Made by a program: the position numbers and the translations under genes | Shown: positions 49,424 to 58,453 of the stretch, one piece after another | How the letters are laid out: each line of letters begins with the position of its first letter | How positions within the stretch are numbered: position 1 is the first letter of the stretch | Notes under the pieces: generated by a model | Told to the model about the DNA's origin: nothing | Seen by the model: only the letters and a program-made list of their open reading frames with translations | Databases searched by the model: none | Assembly (NCBI RefSeq): GCF_028335745.1 | Contig: NZ_CP116477.1 | Coordinates: 3,038,001 to 3,102,000 of the forward strand | Origin: Pectobacterium sp. A5351 | Lineage (GTDB): Bacteria; Pseudomonadota; Gammaproteobacteria; Enterobacterales; Enterobacteriaceae | Direction: 5' to 3' | DNA length: 64,000 nucleotides

Positions 49424-49428
49424 ACCTG

Positions 49429-50055
49429 TTATTTCGTACCAAATATTTTATCGCCCGCATCGCCCAGGCCCGGCATGATGTAACCCTGCTCGTTGAGGCC
49501 TTTATCGATGGATGCCGTGTAAAGCTCGATATCCGGGTGAGCTTTTTCCAGTGCGGCAATCCCTTCTGGCGCCGCGACCAACACCAGCACCTTAATGCTG
49601 TGGCAGCCTGCTTTTTTCAGCAGATCGATCGTCGCGATCATTGAGCCGCCGGTCGCCAGCATGGGGTCAACCACCAGCGCCATGCGCTCTTCGATATTGG
49701 ACACCAGCTTCTGGAAATAAGGAACAGGCTCCAGCGTTTCTTCATCACGGTAGATGCCGACAACGCTGATGCGCGCGCTAGGGACATTTTCCAGCACGCC
49801 TTCCATCATCCCCAACCCTGCACGCAGAATCGGTACGACGGTAATTTTCTTGCCTTTGATCTGATCGACTTCAACCGGACCGCACCAGCCATCAATGGTG
49901 ACCTTCTCAGTGACCAGATCGGCGGTGGCTTCATAAGTCAGCAAACTTCCCACTTCGGAAGCCAGCTCACGAAAACGCTTCGTGCTAATATCGTTCTCTC
50001 GCATCAAACCCAGTTTGTGTTTGACGAGTGGGTGTTTCACCTCGACGATCTTCAT
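49429..50055 (-). CDS. upp: uracil phosphoribosyltransferase
   Basis: Salvages uracil to UMP using PRPP. 208 residues from ATG 50055, equal to E. coli. PRPP-binding motif is [11 protein letters not shown]; the uracil-binding end is [16 protein letters not shown]. The frame runs on to 50145 through the repeat upstream, which explains a spurious N-terminal extension. It is divergent from purM with 337 bases between. Confidence 0.97.
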   Translation of the reverse strand: MKIVEVKHPLVKHKLGLMRENDISTKRFRELASEVGSLLTYEATADLVTEKVTIDGWCGPVEVDQIKGKKITVVPILRAGLGMMEGVLENVPSARISVVGIYRDEETLEPVPYFQKLVSNIEERMALVVDPMLATGGSMIATIDLLKKAGCHSIKVLVLVAAPEGIAALEKAHPDIELYTASIDKGLNEQGYIMPGLGDAGDKIFGTK

Positions 50056-50081
50056 CTTTATCTCCCCATCGGCTAGTGGAC

Positions 50082-50160
50082 GGACAAAAACGCCAAGCGC
50101 GTTTTTAAACACCGCTTGCGGCGGCCCGCAGGGCGGCGGGCACAAGAGCCCGTCGTAAAA
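50082..50160 (-). repeat. single dispersed repeat upstream of upp
   Basis: GGACAAAAACG at 50082-50092, then GCGTTTTT, CCGCTTGCGG, CCCGCAGGGCGGCGGGC and GCCCGTCG. The minus strand reads like the 70-bp gcvR units (TACGACGGGCT, CCGCCGCAAGCGG, GTTTAAAAA). The + strand start matches the copy broken by the IS at 26406. It begins about 27 bases before the upp ATG. Confidence 0.7.
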
Positions 50161-50210
50161 AAAATCGCGGGATTATACCGCCTTTTTTGCTTAGCACCAT
50201 ACGATTAAGC

Positions 50211-50224
50211 CTGATCCAGATCAA
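50211..50224. promoter_or_regulatory. FNR-like palindrome between upp and purM
   Basis: CTGATCCAGATCAA differs from the FNR consensus TTGATNNNNATCAA at one position. It lies in the 337-base upp-purM gap. Function unproven; a CRP/FNR-family site near a nucleotide gene would be unusual. Confidence 0.3.
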
Positions 50225-50279
50225 CCGAGAAGAGAAATTGTTGCCGTTAACGAAAAATAGCCCGCCGATGACTCATCAC

Positions 50280-50295
50280 TCGCAAACGATTGCCT
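50280..50295 (+). promoter_or_regulatory. PurR operator candidate upstream of purMN
   Basis: TCGCAAACGATTGCCT matches the PurR consensus ACGCAAACGTTTTCGT at the central CGCAAACG and beyond. It is 98 bases before purM. PurR repression of purMN is known in E. coli, which supports the call. The rest of the gap contains a repeat and no gene. Confidence 0.65.
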
Positions 50296-50392
50296 ACACT
50301 GTTAGAATTATCGCGCACTATTTTTACCACAGTATGTTTTCTCAATACCGTGTTTTCTGAATACGACCCGTAACCTTCGTGGGGACTCAGCA

Positions 50393-51430
50393 GTGACCGA
50401 CAAAACCTCTCTCAGCTATAAAGACGCAGGCGTGGATATCGATGCGGGTAATGCATTGGTAGACCGTATCAAAGGTGTAGTGAAACAGACTCGTCGCCCG
50501 GAAGTTATGGGTGGATTGGGTGGTTTCGGTGCCTTGTGCGCCTTACCGCAAAAATACCGCGAACCGATTCTGGTTTCCGGCACTGACGGAGTCGGCACCA
50601 AACTGCGCCTGGCGATGGATCTGAAACGCCACGATACCATTGGTATCGATCTGGTTGCGATGTGCGTGAACGATCTGGTGGTTCAGGGTGCTGAGCCGCT
50701 GTTCTTCCTCGACTATTACGCTACGGGCAAACTGGATGTCGATACCGCTGCCAGCGTCATTACCGGTATCGCAGAAGGCTGTAAACAATCAGGCTGTGCG
50801 CTGGTCGGTGGCGAAACCGCCGAAATGCCGGGCATGTACCACGGCGAAGACTACGACGTGGCTGGCTTCTGCGTCGGTGTGGTAGAAAAATCAGAAATCA
50901 TCGACGGCAGCAAAGTCCAGAACGGTGATGTTCTGGTGGCCCTCGCGTCCAGCGGCCCACACTCAAATGGCTATTCTCTGGTACGCAAAGTGCTTGAAGT
51001 CAGCAAAACCGATCCAGAGCAGTTCGAGCTGAAAGGCAAACCGCTGGCCGACCACCTGCTGGCACCGACCAAAATCTACGTGAAATCAATCCTGTCCCTG
51101 ATTGAGAAAGTGGACGTTCATGCGATTTCTCACCTGACCGGCGGCGGCTTCTGGGAAAATATCCCACGCGTTCTGCCAGAAGGTATGCAGGCAACTATCG
51201 ACGAATCCAGCTGGCAATGGCCTGCGGTGTTCAACTGGCTGCAACAGGCTGGGAATGTCAGCCGCCATGAAATGTATCGTACTTTTAACTGCGGTGTTGG
51301 TATGATCATCGCACTGCCAGCCGAACAGGCAGACGAGGCCGTTGCATTACTCAACAGCAGCGGCGAAAACGCATGGAAAATCGGCGTCATTACTCAAACC
51401 GATGCCGGAGACGCAGTGGTTATTAACTGA
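50393..51430 (+). CDS. purM: phosphoribosylformylglycinamidine cyclo-ligase
   Basis: AIR synthetase of purine synthesis. 345 residues, as in E. coli, with the start GTG 50393 giving [23 protein letters not shown]-grasp-like PurM fold motifs [11 protein letters not shown] and [11 protein letters not shown] are visible. Its stop overlaps the purN start by one base (TGATG), so the pair is translationally coupled. Confidence 0.98.
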   Translation: MTDKTSLSYKDAGVDIDAGNALVDRIKGVVKQTRRPEVMGGLGGFGALCALPQKYREPILVSGTDGVGTKLRLAMDLKRHDTIGIDLVAMCVNDLVVQGAEPLFFLDYYATGKLDVDTAASVITGIAEGCKQSGCALVGGETAEMPGMYHGEDYDVAGFCVGVVEKSEIIDGSKVQNGDVLVALASSGPHSNGYSLVRKVLEVSKTDPEQFELKGKPLADHLLAPTKIYVKSILSLIEKVDVHAISHLTGGGFWENIPRVLPEGMQATIDESSWQWPAVFNWLQQAGNVSRHEMYRTFNCGVGMIIALPAEQADEAVALLNSSGENAWKIGVITQTDAGDAVVIN

Positions 51431-52068
51431 TGAAAAACATCGTTGTGCTGATTTCAGGTCATGGAAGTAACTTACAGGCGTTGATTGACGCCTGTAAGAA
51501 CGGACGCCTCAAAGGAAAGATCGCTGCCGTATTCAGTAATAATGCGGAGGCGTACGGGCTAGAACGCGCACAGAATGCGGATATTCCTACGTGCGTCCTG
51601 AACCCTGAAGACTTTGCCGACCGTGCTGCATTTGATGCGGCACTGGCAAACGACATTGAGCAATATGAGCCGGCGTTGGTGATCTTAGCAGGCTACATGC
51701 GGATTCTTAGCCCAGAATTTGTTGCCCAGTTTGCTGGCAAAATGCTGAACATTCACCCTTCTCTGCTACCTAAGTATCCCGGTTTGCATACGCACCGCAA
51801 GGCGCTGGAAAATGGCGATCGGGAACATGGGACTTCCGTACATTTTGTCACGGATGAGCTGGATGGCGGTCCGCTGATTCTGCAAGCGAAGGTGCCTGTA
51901 TTTAGTGACGACACCGAAGAAAGCCTGAGCGAACGCGTGAAAACGCACGAGCACACGATTTACCCGATGGTCATTAACTGGTTCCTGAACGGCAGACTGA
52001 TGATGCGGGATAATGAAGCCTGGCTCGACAGCGTGCGTATTCCGCCACAGGGCTACGCTGCTGAGTAA
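51430..52068 (+). CDS. purN: phosphoribosylglycinamide formyltransferase
   Basis: GAR transformylase using 10-formyl-tetrahydrofolate. 212 residues. Catalytic Asn-His-Asp set is visible in LNIHPSLLP and in DELDGGPL; the phosphate loop is SGHGSNLQ. It ends the purMN operon, followed by a 10-bp terminator stem. Confidence 0.97.
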   Translation: MKNIVVLISGHGSNLQALIDACKNGRLKGKIAAVFSNNAEAYGLERAQNADIPTCVLNPEDFADRAAFDAALANDIEQYEPALVILAGYMRILSPEFVAQFAGKMLNIHPSLLPKYPGLHTHRKALENGDREHGTSVHFVTDELDGGPLILQAKVPVFSDDTEESLSERVKTHEHTIYPMVINWFLNGRLMMRDNEAWLDSVRIPPQGYAAE

Positions 52069-52089
52069 TTCTGTCTCTTCATCATCTTA

Positions 52090-52115
52090 GTAAGGCTCCC
52101 ACTGCGGAGCCTTAC
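52090..52115 (+). terminator. terminator after purN
   Basis: GTAAGGCTCC pairs with GGAGCCTTAC around a six-base loop, followed by a pyrimidine-rich run. It lies 22 bases after the purN stop. Confidence 0.75.
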
Positions 52116-52310
52116 TCACTTCCTCTTCCTGCTTTTTCTTACCTCCCCCTTCTCCGCATATTTCTTCCCTACACACGCGACACATCGCTATTTTCAGCCC
52201 TATCCACGCTTTAAATATTTACTAATCTTTACTAAGCGAACACTAAGACTCAGATAAAAAAGAACATTTCTCTCAACCGACATTACACATACTTTTCATC
52301 GGTTGAAAAC

Positions 52311-52329
52311 GAAAATGACAATGATTATC
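52311..52329 (+). promoter_or_regulatory. Fur box upstream of the iron-siderophore pair
   Basis: GAAAATGACAATGATTATC matches the Fur consensus GATAATGATAATCATTATC at 16 of 19 positions. It lies 32 bases before the first iron gene. An 8-bp inverted repeat TCAACCGA/TCGGTTGA flanks the region just upstream (52273-52306). Iron repression of both downstream genes is expected. Confidence 0.8.
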
Positions 52330-52360
52330 TTTCCCCATCCTAAATTCTGTGAACTCCATC

Positions 52361-53467
52361 ATGCGTACTGCCTTACTGCTTTGCCTGCTTTTTCTCAGCC
52401 CGCTTTTGCAGGCAAAAACCGTCACTGATATGTTGGGTCGACAGGTGGAGATCCCAGACAGCCCCCAGCGCATCATTCTGGGCGAGAGTCGCATGCTGTA
52501 TACGCTGGCGCTGCTTCAACCTGATAACCCGGCAAAGCATGTCGTCGGCTGGCCGGGCGATATGGCGCGCTACGATGCGCAAAGCTGGTCACGCTATACC
52601 GAAAAATTCCCGCAGCTTACCCAGATCCCACAGTTAGGTAACGGCAGCCTGCAAGCAATGAACGCGGAGATGCTGCTGCCGCTAAAACCCGATCTGGTTA
52701 TTCTTCCCCGGCTGGCAAAAAACGCGGCCAATGAAGATCTGCTGCAACAAACACTGACTCGTGCGGGGATCCCGTTTATTTACGTCGACCTGCGTATCGA
52801 CCTGCTTAACAACACGTTACCCAGTATTCGCCTGCTCGGCGAGGTACTGAATCAGCCCCAGCGCGCTGCCGCCTTCAGCAATTTCTATCAGCAGCATATG
52901 GACGTGGTTCGCCAGCGTATCGCGCAATACCACGGTAAAAAACCGACGGTCATGCTGCATTTGCATCTGGGTAGACGTGATACCTGCTGCACCACGGCGG
53001 TCGGCGGCAGCCTTGGCGACCTGCTGACTTTCGCCGGCGGCGAGAATATTGCCAACGGCACCATCAACAGCGTCTACGGGGAATTGAGCCCAGAGCGCGT
53101 GCTGGCTGCCAATCCTGATGTCTACATCGCCACCGGCATGGCCGGGCCGGAAGGCAAACGTTTCTCCAGCCTGATGCTCGGACCGCTGGTTAACGCCGCG
53201 CAGGCGAAAGAGAGCTTCAACACGCTTATCCGTCAGGAACCTATTTTGTCTCACCTGCAAGCCGTGCAAACAGGCCGGGCCTGGAGCATGTGGCACAACT
53301 TCTACCTCAGCCCGTACCACGTCGTGATGGTCGAAATGTTTGCCAAGGCGCTCTACCCGGATCGGTTCGCCGATATCGATCCGCAACAAACACTACAACA
53401 ACTCTATCAACAGTTTTTACCTATTGAATTTTCAGGGATTTATTGGAGTCAGATTTCGCATGAATAA
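52361..53467 (+). CDS. iron-siderophore ABC transporter substrate-binding protein
   Basis: 368-residue periplasmic protein. Signal peptide ends near LQA-K. Class III binding-protein fold (FepB/FhuD/BtuF type): TDMLGRQVEIPDSPQRIILG at the start and the C-terminal lobe LAANPDVYIATG. No permease or ATPase gene is adjacent, so it must use one encoded elsewhere. ATG 52361 begins MRTALLLCLLFL; GTG 52349 is an alternative. It overlaps the receptor start by eight bases. Confidence 0.87.
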   Translation: MRTALLLCLLFLSPLLQAKTVTDMLGRQVEIPDSPQRIILGESRMLYTLALLQPDNPAKHVVGWPGDMARYDAQSWSRYTEKFPQLTQIPQLGNGSLQAMNAEMLLPLKPDLVILPRLAKNAANEDLLQQTLTRAGIPFIYVDLRIDLLNNTLPSIRLLGEVLNQPQRAAAFSNFYQQHMDVVRQRIAQYHGKKPTVMLHLHLGRRDTCCTTAVGGSLGDLLTFAGGENIANGTINSVYGELSPERVLAANPDVYIATGMAGPEGKRFSSLMLGPLVNAAQAKESFNTLIRQEPILSHLQAVQTGRAWSMWHNFYLSPYHVVMVEMFAKALYPDRFADIDPQQTLQQLYQQFLPIEFSGIYWSQISHE

Positions 53468-55595
53468 GTTTTTTATAAAAAAGGCCGCGTTCCGCCACGG
53501 CTGGCCGCTGCTGGCGCTGTTGCCGTTTAGCATTCAGGCAGCCATCGTTGATGGCAAAGAAGACACTATGGTGGTAAGTGCCACCCCTGGCGCTCAGGCG
53601 GGAAAGGAGACGGGCTATCAGCCGCATAAAACGGTGACGGGTACCCGTACCGAAAGCCGTCTGCTGGATGTCCCCCAGGCGGTCAGCGTCGTCCCCACGC
53701 AGGTGCTTGAGGATCGTGCGGTACGCAATATTGATGAAGCGCTGTATAATGTCAGCGGTATCACCCAGTCGAATACGCTAGGCGGCACGCAGGATGCCAT
53801 CATCAAACGCGGCTTCGGCGATAACCGCGACGGTTCGATCTTTCGTGATGGCGTACGCTCCATTCAGGCACGCAACTTCACGCCCAGCAGCGAGCGGGTT
53901 GAAGTGCTGAAAGGCCCTGCCTCCATGCTCTACGGCATGGGCGAACCCGGCGGCGTCATCAATATTGTCAGTAAAAAACCTGAACTGGTACAGAAAACGC
54001 ACATTGAAGGCTGGGGAAGTAGCTTCAAGGGCGGCGGTGGGCAGTTGGATGTCACCGGCCCGTTAGGCACGTCTGGTCTGGCTTACCGCATGGTGGTGGA
54101 TCATGATGAAACTGATTACTGGCGCAACTTCGGGCGTAACCGCCAGACGACGGTTGCACCATCCCTCATGTGGTACGGCGAAGACACCACGGTACGTGTT
54201 TCCTACGAACACATGGAATACCTGACGCCTTTCGATCGCGGCACCCTTATCGATCCGAAGACGGGCAAGCCGGTTAATACACCGCGCGATCGCCGTTTTG
54301 ATGAAAGCTACAATGCGACACGCGGCGATCAGGATAGCGTCACCATGCAGGTTGACCGCAATCTGAATGACCGCTGGAAAAGCAGCCTGACTTATTCCTA
54401 CAACCGCAACCGCTACAGCGATAATCAGGCGCGGGCGATGAGTTATAACGCCGACACTGGAATACTCACTCGTCGTGCAGATGCAACAGCTTACGCACAC
54501 TCTCAGGCGCAGGTAGTCCAGCTTACGCTGAATGGCGATGTGGATTGGGGGCGCATCAATCATCAGTTACTGTTTGGCTTTGATTACGAAGCGGATAGAA
54601 CATTCCGTGGTGATATGATCCGTGGGACAAACAATACGACCTTCAATATCTATAACCCTGTTTACGGTCAGTTAGCCGCCTCCACACGCGTCATCGCCTC
54701 AGACAGTGACCAGCGTGAAAATATCGACAGCACCGCATTCTTTATGCAGGACACCATTCGCCTTAACGATCGCTGGCAATTGCTGGGTGGTCTGCGTTAT
54801 GACACCGTCGATGTGATGGCGGGTAAAGGTCGCCCATTTGTCACGCGAACGGATAGCACTTACAGCCGCGCCGTACCGCGTGCAGGTATCATCTACAGCC
54901 TGACGTCCTACTCGTCGCTCTATGCCAGCTACAGCGAATCGTTCAAACCCAACTCCTCTATTGCAACGCAAATCGGCTCACTACCGCCAGAATTAGGGCG
55001 TTCTTACGAAATCGGTGCCAAATGGGATCTGCCCAATCACATTACCGGTAACGTAGCCCTGTTCGATATTGAAAAACAAAACGTGATGGTAAGCGAACTG
55101 ATAAATGGCGAAACCGTAACGCGGACCGCAGGGAAAGTGCGCTCGCAGGGCGTCGAACTGGATCTGGCGGGTAGCCTCACCGATTCCCTGAGTCTGATCG
55201 GTGCTTATGCCTACACCAATGCCCGCGTTACAGCCGATCCTGAAAATACCGGAAAACGGATGGCCAACGCCGCGCGTCATACCGCGTCACTCTTCCTGAC
55301 GCAGGACGTTGGCAATATTGGCTTGGCAGCCGGTGACGACCTGCGTACTGGTGCAGGTGCACGCTATGTCAGCCGCCGCGCTGGCGATGCGGCGAACAGC
55401 TTCTATCTGGATGATTACATCGTCGCCGACGCGTTTGTCGCCTATAGCCTGCCGCTCAACGGCTACAAGGTGAAATGGCAGCTCAACGTGAAAAACCTGT
55501 TCGATCAAACCTATTACCCGTCCAGCGGTAATAATCTGCGCGTCGCCATCGGAGAACCGCGTCAGGTGGTGCTGCGCGCCAGCGTCGATTTCTAA
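53460..55595 (+). CDS. TonB-dependent siderophore receptor
   Basis: 711-residue outer-membrane receptor. A signal peptide ends near IQA-A. The TonB box-like ETMVV (DTMVVSATP) is followed by a plug domain with LDVPQAVSVVPTQVLEDR and RVEVLKGPASMLYGMGEPGGVINIVSKKP. A 22-strand barrel ends in Phe. It is most like ferrichrome/ferrioxamine-type receptors (FhuA/FoxA/Fct), but the ligand cannot be fixed. The start lies inside the preceding gene, and both sit behind a Fur box. Confidence 0.9.
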   Translation: MNKFFIKKAAFRHGWPLLALLPFSIQAAIVDGKEDTMVVSATPGAQAGKETGYQPHKTVTGTRTESRLLDVPQAVSVVPTQVLEDRAVRNIDEALYNVSGITQSNTLGGTQDAIIKRGFGDNRDGSIFRDGVRSIQARNFTPSSERVEVLKGPASMLYGMGEPGGVINIVSKKPELVQKTHIEGWGSSFKGGGGQLDVTGPLGTSGLAYRMVVDHDETDYWRNFGRNRQTTVAPSLMWYGEDTTVRVSYEHMEYLTPFDRGTLIDPKTGKPVNTPRDRRFDESYNATRGDQDSVTMQVDRNLNDRWKSSLTYSYNRNRYSDNQARAMSYNADTGILTRRADATAYAHSQAQVVQLTLNGDVDWGRINHQLLFGFDYEADRTFRGDMIRGTNNTTFNIYNPVYGQLAASTRVIASDSDQRENIDSTAFFMQDTIRLNDRWQLLGGLRYDTVDVMAGKGRPFVTRTDSTYSRAVPRAGIIYSLTSYSSLYASYSESFKPNSSIATQIGSLPPELGRSYEIGAKWDLPNHITGNVALFDIEKQNVMVSELINGETVTRTAGKVRSQGVELDLAGSLTDSLSLIGAYAYTNARVTADPENTGKRMANAARHTASLFLTQDVGNIGLAAGDDLRTGAGARYVSRRAGDAANSFYLDDYIVADAFVAYSLPLNGYKVKWQLNVKNLFDQTYYPSSGNNLRVAIGEPRQVVLRASVDF

Positions 55596-55605
55596 TATCC
55601 TTTCG

Positions 55606-55640
55606 CCCCGCATTTCACCGATGCGGGGCATCGTGCTATT
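55606..55640 (+). terminator. terminator after the siderophore receptor
   Basis: CCCCGCAT at 55606-55613 pairs with ATGCGGGG at 55621-55628, followed by a T-rich tract. Eleven bases past the receptor stop. Confidence 0.75.
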
Positions 55641-55691
55641 TTTCACACCACATCACCCGCCTCCCCGCCGCTATACTAGCGCTGGCACATT

Positions 55692-55982
55692 CATGCCAGC
55701 GTGATGCGTTATTGGTTTGAAGAGCCTTACGAGGCCTTTATCAAACTCAGCGATCTGTACGACAAGCATATTCATGACCCGAGCGAGCGGCGCTTCATTA
55801 TTGAACATGAGCAGACCAAGGTTGGTCTGGTTGAGCTGGTGGAGATCAACCATATCCACCGTCGCGCAGAATTTCAGATCATCATCGACCCGGCCTATCA
55901 AGGTCACGGCTACGCCGCTTATAAGGTTTTGCATAAACGTGGCGGCGGTACTGCGCACGAAACTTTCTCTGCGTTTGCATAG
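55692..55982 (+). pseudogene. speG: speG internal fragment (spermidine acetyltransferase)
   Basis: The + strand encodes [24 protein letters not shown] and then [20 protein letters not shown]. This is residues about 27-100 of the 186-residue SpeG, a GNAT enzyme that acetylates spermidine. The first 25 residues and the C-terminal half are missing, and the frame ends with unrelated sequence at 55982. It is a both-ends-truncated remnant. A CGCTGGCA/TGCCAGCG hairpin (55680-55701) straddles its left edge. The 428-base gap otherwise has only a terminator. Confidence 0.85.
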
Positions 55983-56023
55983 CAATTCGTCCCAGAGAAA
56001 ATGGCGTATTCTTATACGCAATA

Positions 56024-58453
56024 TTACCCAGCGAATTGCCGGAACAGTGCTTTACCGCGTAATAGCCGTAGCCCCAGCCAGCCGCCGCAGAGCGACAGGA
56101 GGAACGCCGCGATTAACGGGAGCGTTATCCACATCGTGACGTTCGGTTCCCAGGCAAAGTTAAAGACCTTACGCTGCAACAGCCACAGCGCCGATTCTGC
56201 ACCAATCGCCGCGGCCGTTCCCGCCACCAGCCCCAGAACAGCAAACTCACACCACAGTGTGGTGCGCAGCAGGCGTAACCCGGCACCCAACGTGCGGTAC
56301 ACCATCAATTCCTGACGTCGCTGACGCATCCCAACCTGAATCTGTGCCAACAGTAGCAACACACCGCAGAACAGCACCAATATAACCATAATCTCCAGCG
56401 CGCGGCTTACCTGCTGCAAAACCTGCCCGACCTGACGCAGAATACTGCCGATATCCAGCACGCTCACCGTCGGGAACTGGCGGTTCAACTGCGTAATCAT
56501 CTTTTCATCACCGTCGTAACGGAAGCTGGTCAGCCAGGATTGTGGCTGGTTGTCCAACGCCCCCACGGGGAAAATAAAGAAGAAATTCGGACGCAGGCTT
56601 TCCCAGTCTACCTGACGGAAGCTGGTGACTGTGGCGCTAAACGGCTGTGTGTCGCCGGTAAAAGTCAGCGTATCGCCAATCTTGATCCCCATCTCTTTGG
56701 CTTCTTTTGCTTCCATCGAGACTTCGCCCGTCTTCGGCGCGTCGCCTTCCACCAGGACGTTGTGCTGTGGAATCCCGTTCATCCAGGTCAGGTTCAGTTC
56801 ACGGTTCACCGTGTTACCGCCCGGATCGTCCTCGTGGATCACTTCCGTCGCAACTTGCTGATTAATCTCCGTCAGCCGCGCACGAATAATCGGGAAGAAT
56901 TGCTCCGGCGTCACGTCATGCTGAGAGAGGAAATCCTCCACCTGTGGCACCTGTTCTTTCGTGATATTCAGCAGGAAATAGTTAGGGCTACCCGGCGGCA
57001 ATTGCTGCTGCCAGCGCTCCAGCAAATCACCGCGCATCACCAGCAGCAGCGCTAATAACATGAAGGACAACGAAAACGCCGCCAGTTGACTGAGCGTCGA
57101 CCACGGCTGACGCAGCAGGCGATTAATGGCCAGACGTAGCGCCAGCCGTTTAACCGTCAGACGCCGTAACAGCAGCAAACCGCCCCAGCCAATGACACCC
57201 AGCAGTAGCGACAGCACCGCCACGCCGCCGAGCAGCGACCACAGCAGCACACCGCCGCCGGACAATACCGCCAGCAGCCCGACGACAATAATCAGAACGA
57301 TCGGCAGGTAATAGCGCAGCGGCCACACGTTCGCCACCACATCCTGACGCAACACGCGCAGCGGCTGTGTCGCCAGCAACAGCCGATACGGACGCAGCCC
57401 AACCAACAGCGAGATCAACACCAGCGATCCCAGCGCCCATACCCACGGCCACAGCCCGGAGGCAGGCAATGCGGCAGGCAGCACCGGTGCCAGCATTTTC
57501 ATCAACAGCGCCTCAAATCCCAGGCCGAGCACGCTGCCACAAATCGCCGCCAAGCCCAGCACGGAAAGCCACTGCCCGATGATTAATCGCCTCAGTGCCT
57601 GTTTGCCTGCCCCCAGCGTTTTCAGAATGGCGACCAAATCATAGCGGCTGCGGCAGTAGTGCCCCATCGCTACCGCCACTGCAGCGATAGACAGCAACAG
57701 CGTCAGCAGCGCCGACAATAACAGGAACTGCTGCGACCGCTTTAACGACTGGCTCAGCGCGCCTTCGGAATCCTCCATGCCATACCAGCGCTGATCGGGC
57801 TTGAGCTGTGGCTTGATGAAGTTGCTGAACTCACTAATCTGTTTTTCATTACCGGAAAACATGTAGCGCCAGGTAATGCGGCCACCCGGCTGAATCGCCC
57901 CGGTTTTCTCGACATCGTCCAGATTCATCAGAATACGCGGCGCGGTCTCAAACGGATTGAAGCCCGCATCCGGTTCCTGAATCAGTTCGCCACTGATACG
58001 CAACGAAGTATCGCCGACGTCCAGCATGTCACCGACTTTCAGCCCGAGTAGCGCCAACAGGCGCGGCGCCACCAGCACCGTTCCCGCCTCCGCATGCAGC
58101 CCTTCCGGACGCGTCTGCAAATTGCCGTACAGCGGATAGCGTTGATCGGTGGCTTTAACCTGCGCCAGTTGCGGCGTATCACCCGCGAACGTCATGGTCA
58201 TGAAAGAAATCTGTCTACTCAGCGTCAGCCCGCGCTGCTGCGCGTCCTGAAGCCAGGCTTCCGCGACAGGCCGTGAAGCACGCAGCACGCGGTCGCCCGC
58301 CAGAAAATCACGGCTCTGCTGGCTGAGCCCTTTTTCCATTCGGTCGCTGATGGTGCCCAGTGCCAACACACAAGCGACAGCCAGCGTTAATGCCAGCCAG
58401 ACAATCAGTAAGGAAGGAGAGCGCCATTCGCGCCAGAACCACCGCCAGATCAT
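56024..58453 (-). CDS. ybbP: ABC transporter permease YbbP (FtsX-family)
   Basis: 809-residue inner-membrane permease of the MacB/LolC-like type. An N-terminal membrane helix and a large periplasmic domain precede three helices (about residues 255-345), and the pattern is repeated, ending with a C-terminal helix cluster. Pairs with the YbbA ATPase encoded upstream; overlap of four bases (58450-58453). Proposed to work with TesA, but its substrate is unknown. Confidence 0.93.
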   Translation of the reverse strand: MIWRWFWREWRSPSLLIVWLALTLAVACVLALGTISDRMEKGLSQQSRDFLAGDRVLRASRPVAEAWLQDAQQRGLTLSRQISFMTMTFAGDTPQLAQVKATDQRYPLYGNLQTRPEGLHAEAGTVLVAPRLLALLGLKVGDMLDVGDTSLRISGELIQEPDAGFNPFETAPRILMNLDDVEKTGAIQPGGRITWRYMFSGNEKQISEFSNFIKPQLKPDQRWYGMEDSEGALSQSLKRSQQFLLLSALLTLLLSIAAVAVAMGHYCRSRYDLVAILKTLGAGKQALRRLIIGQWLSVLGLAAICGSVLGLGFEALLMKMLAPVLPAALPASGLWPWVWALGSLVLISLLVGLRPYRLLLATQPLRVLRQDVVANVWPLRYYLPIVLIIVVGLLAVLSGGGVLLWSLLGGVAVLSLLLGVIGWGGLLLLRRLTVKRLALRLAINRLLRQPWSTLSQLAAFSLSFMLLALLLVMRGDLLERWQQQLPPGSPNYFLLNITKEQVPQVEDFLSQHDVTPEQFFPIIRARLTEINQQVATEVIHEDDPGGNTVNRELNLTWMNGIPQHNVLVEGDAPKTGEVSMEAKEAKEMGIKIGDTLTFTGDTQPFSATVTSFRQVDWESLRPNFFFIFPVGALDNQPQSWLTSFRYDGDEKMITQLNRQFPTVSVLDIGSILRQVGQVLQQVSRALEIMVILVLFCGVLLLLAQIQVGMRQRRQELMVYRTLGAGLRLLRTTLWCEFAVLGLVAGTAAAIGAESALWLLQRKVFNFAWEPNVTMWITLPLIAAFLLSLCGGWLGLRLLRGKALFRQFAG

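Noticed and set aside
54063..54563. 166-residue minus-strand frame within the siderophore receptor
   Set aside because: Antisense to a full-length conserved receptor; no start signals or domain.
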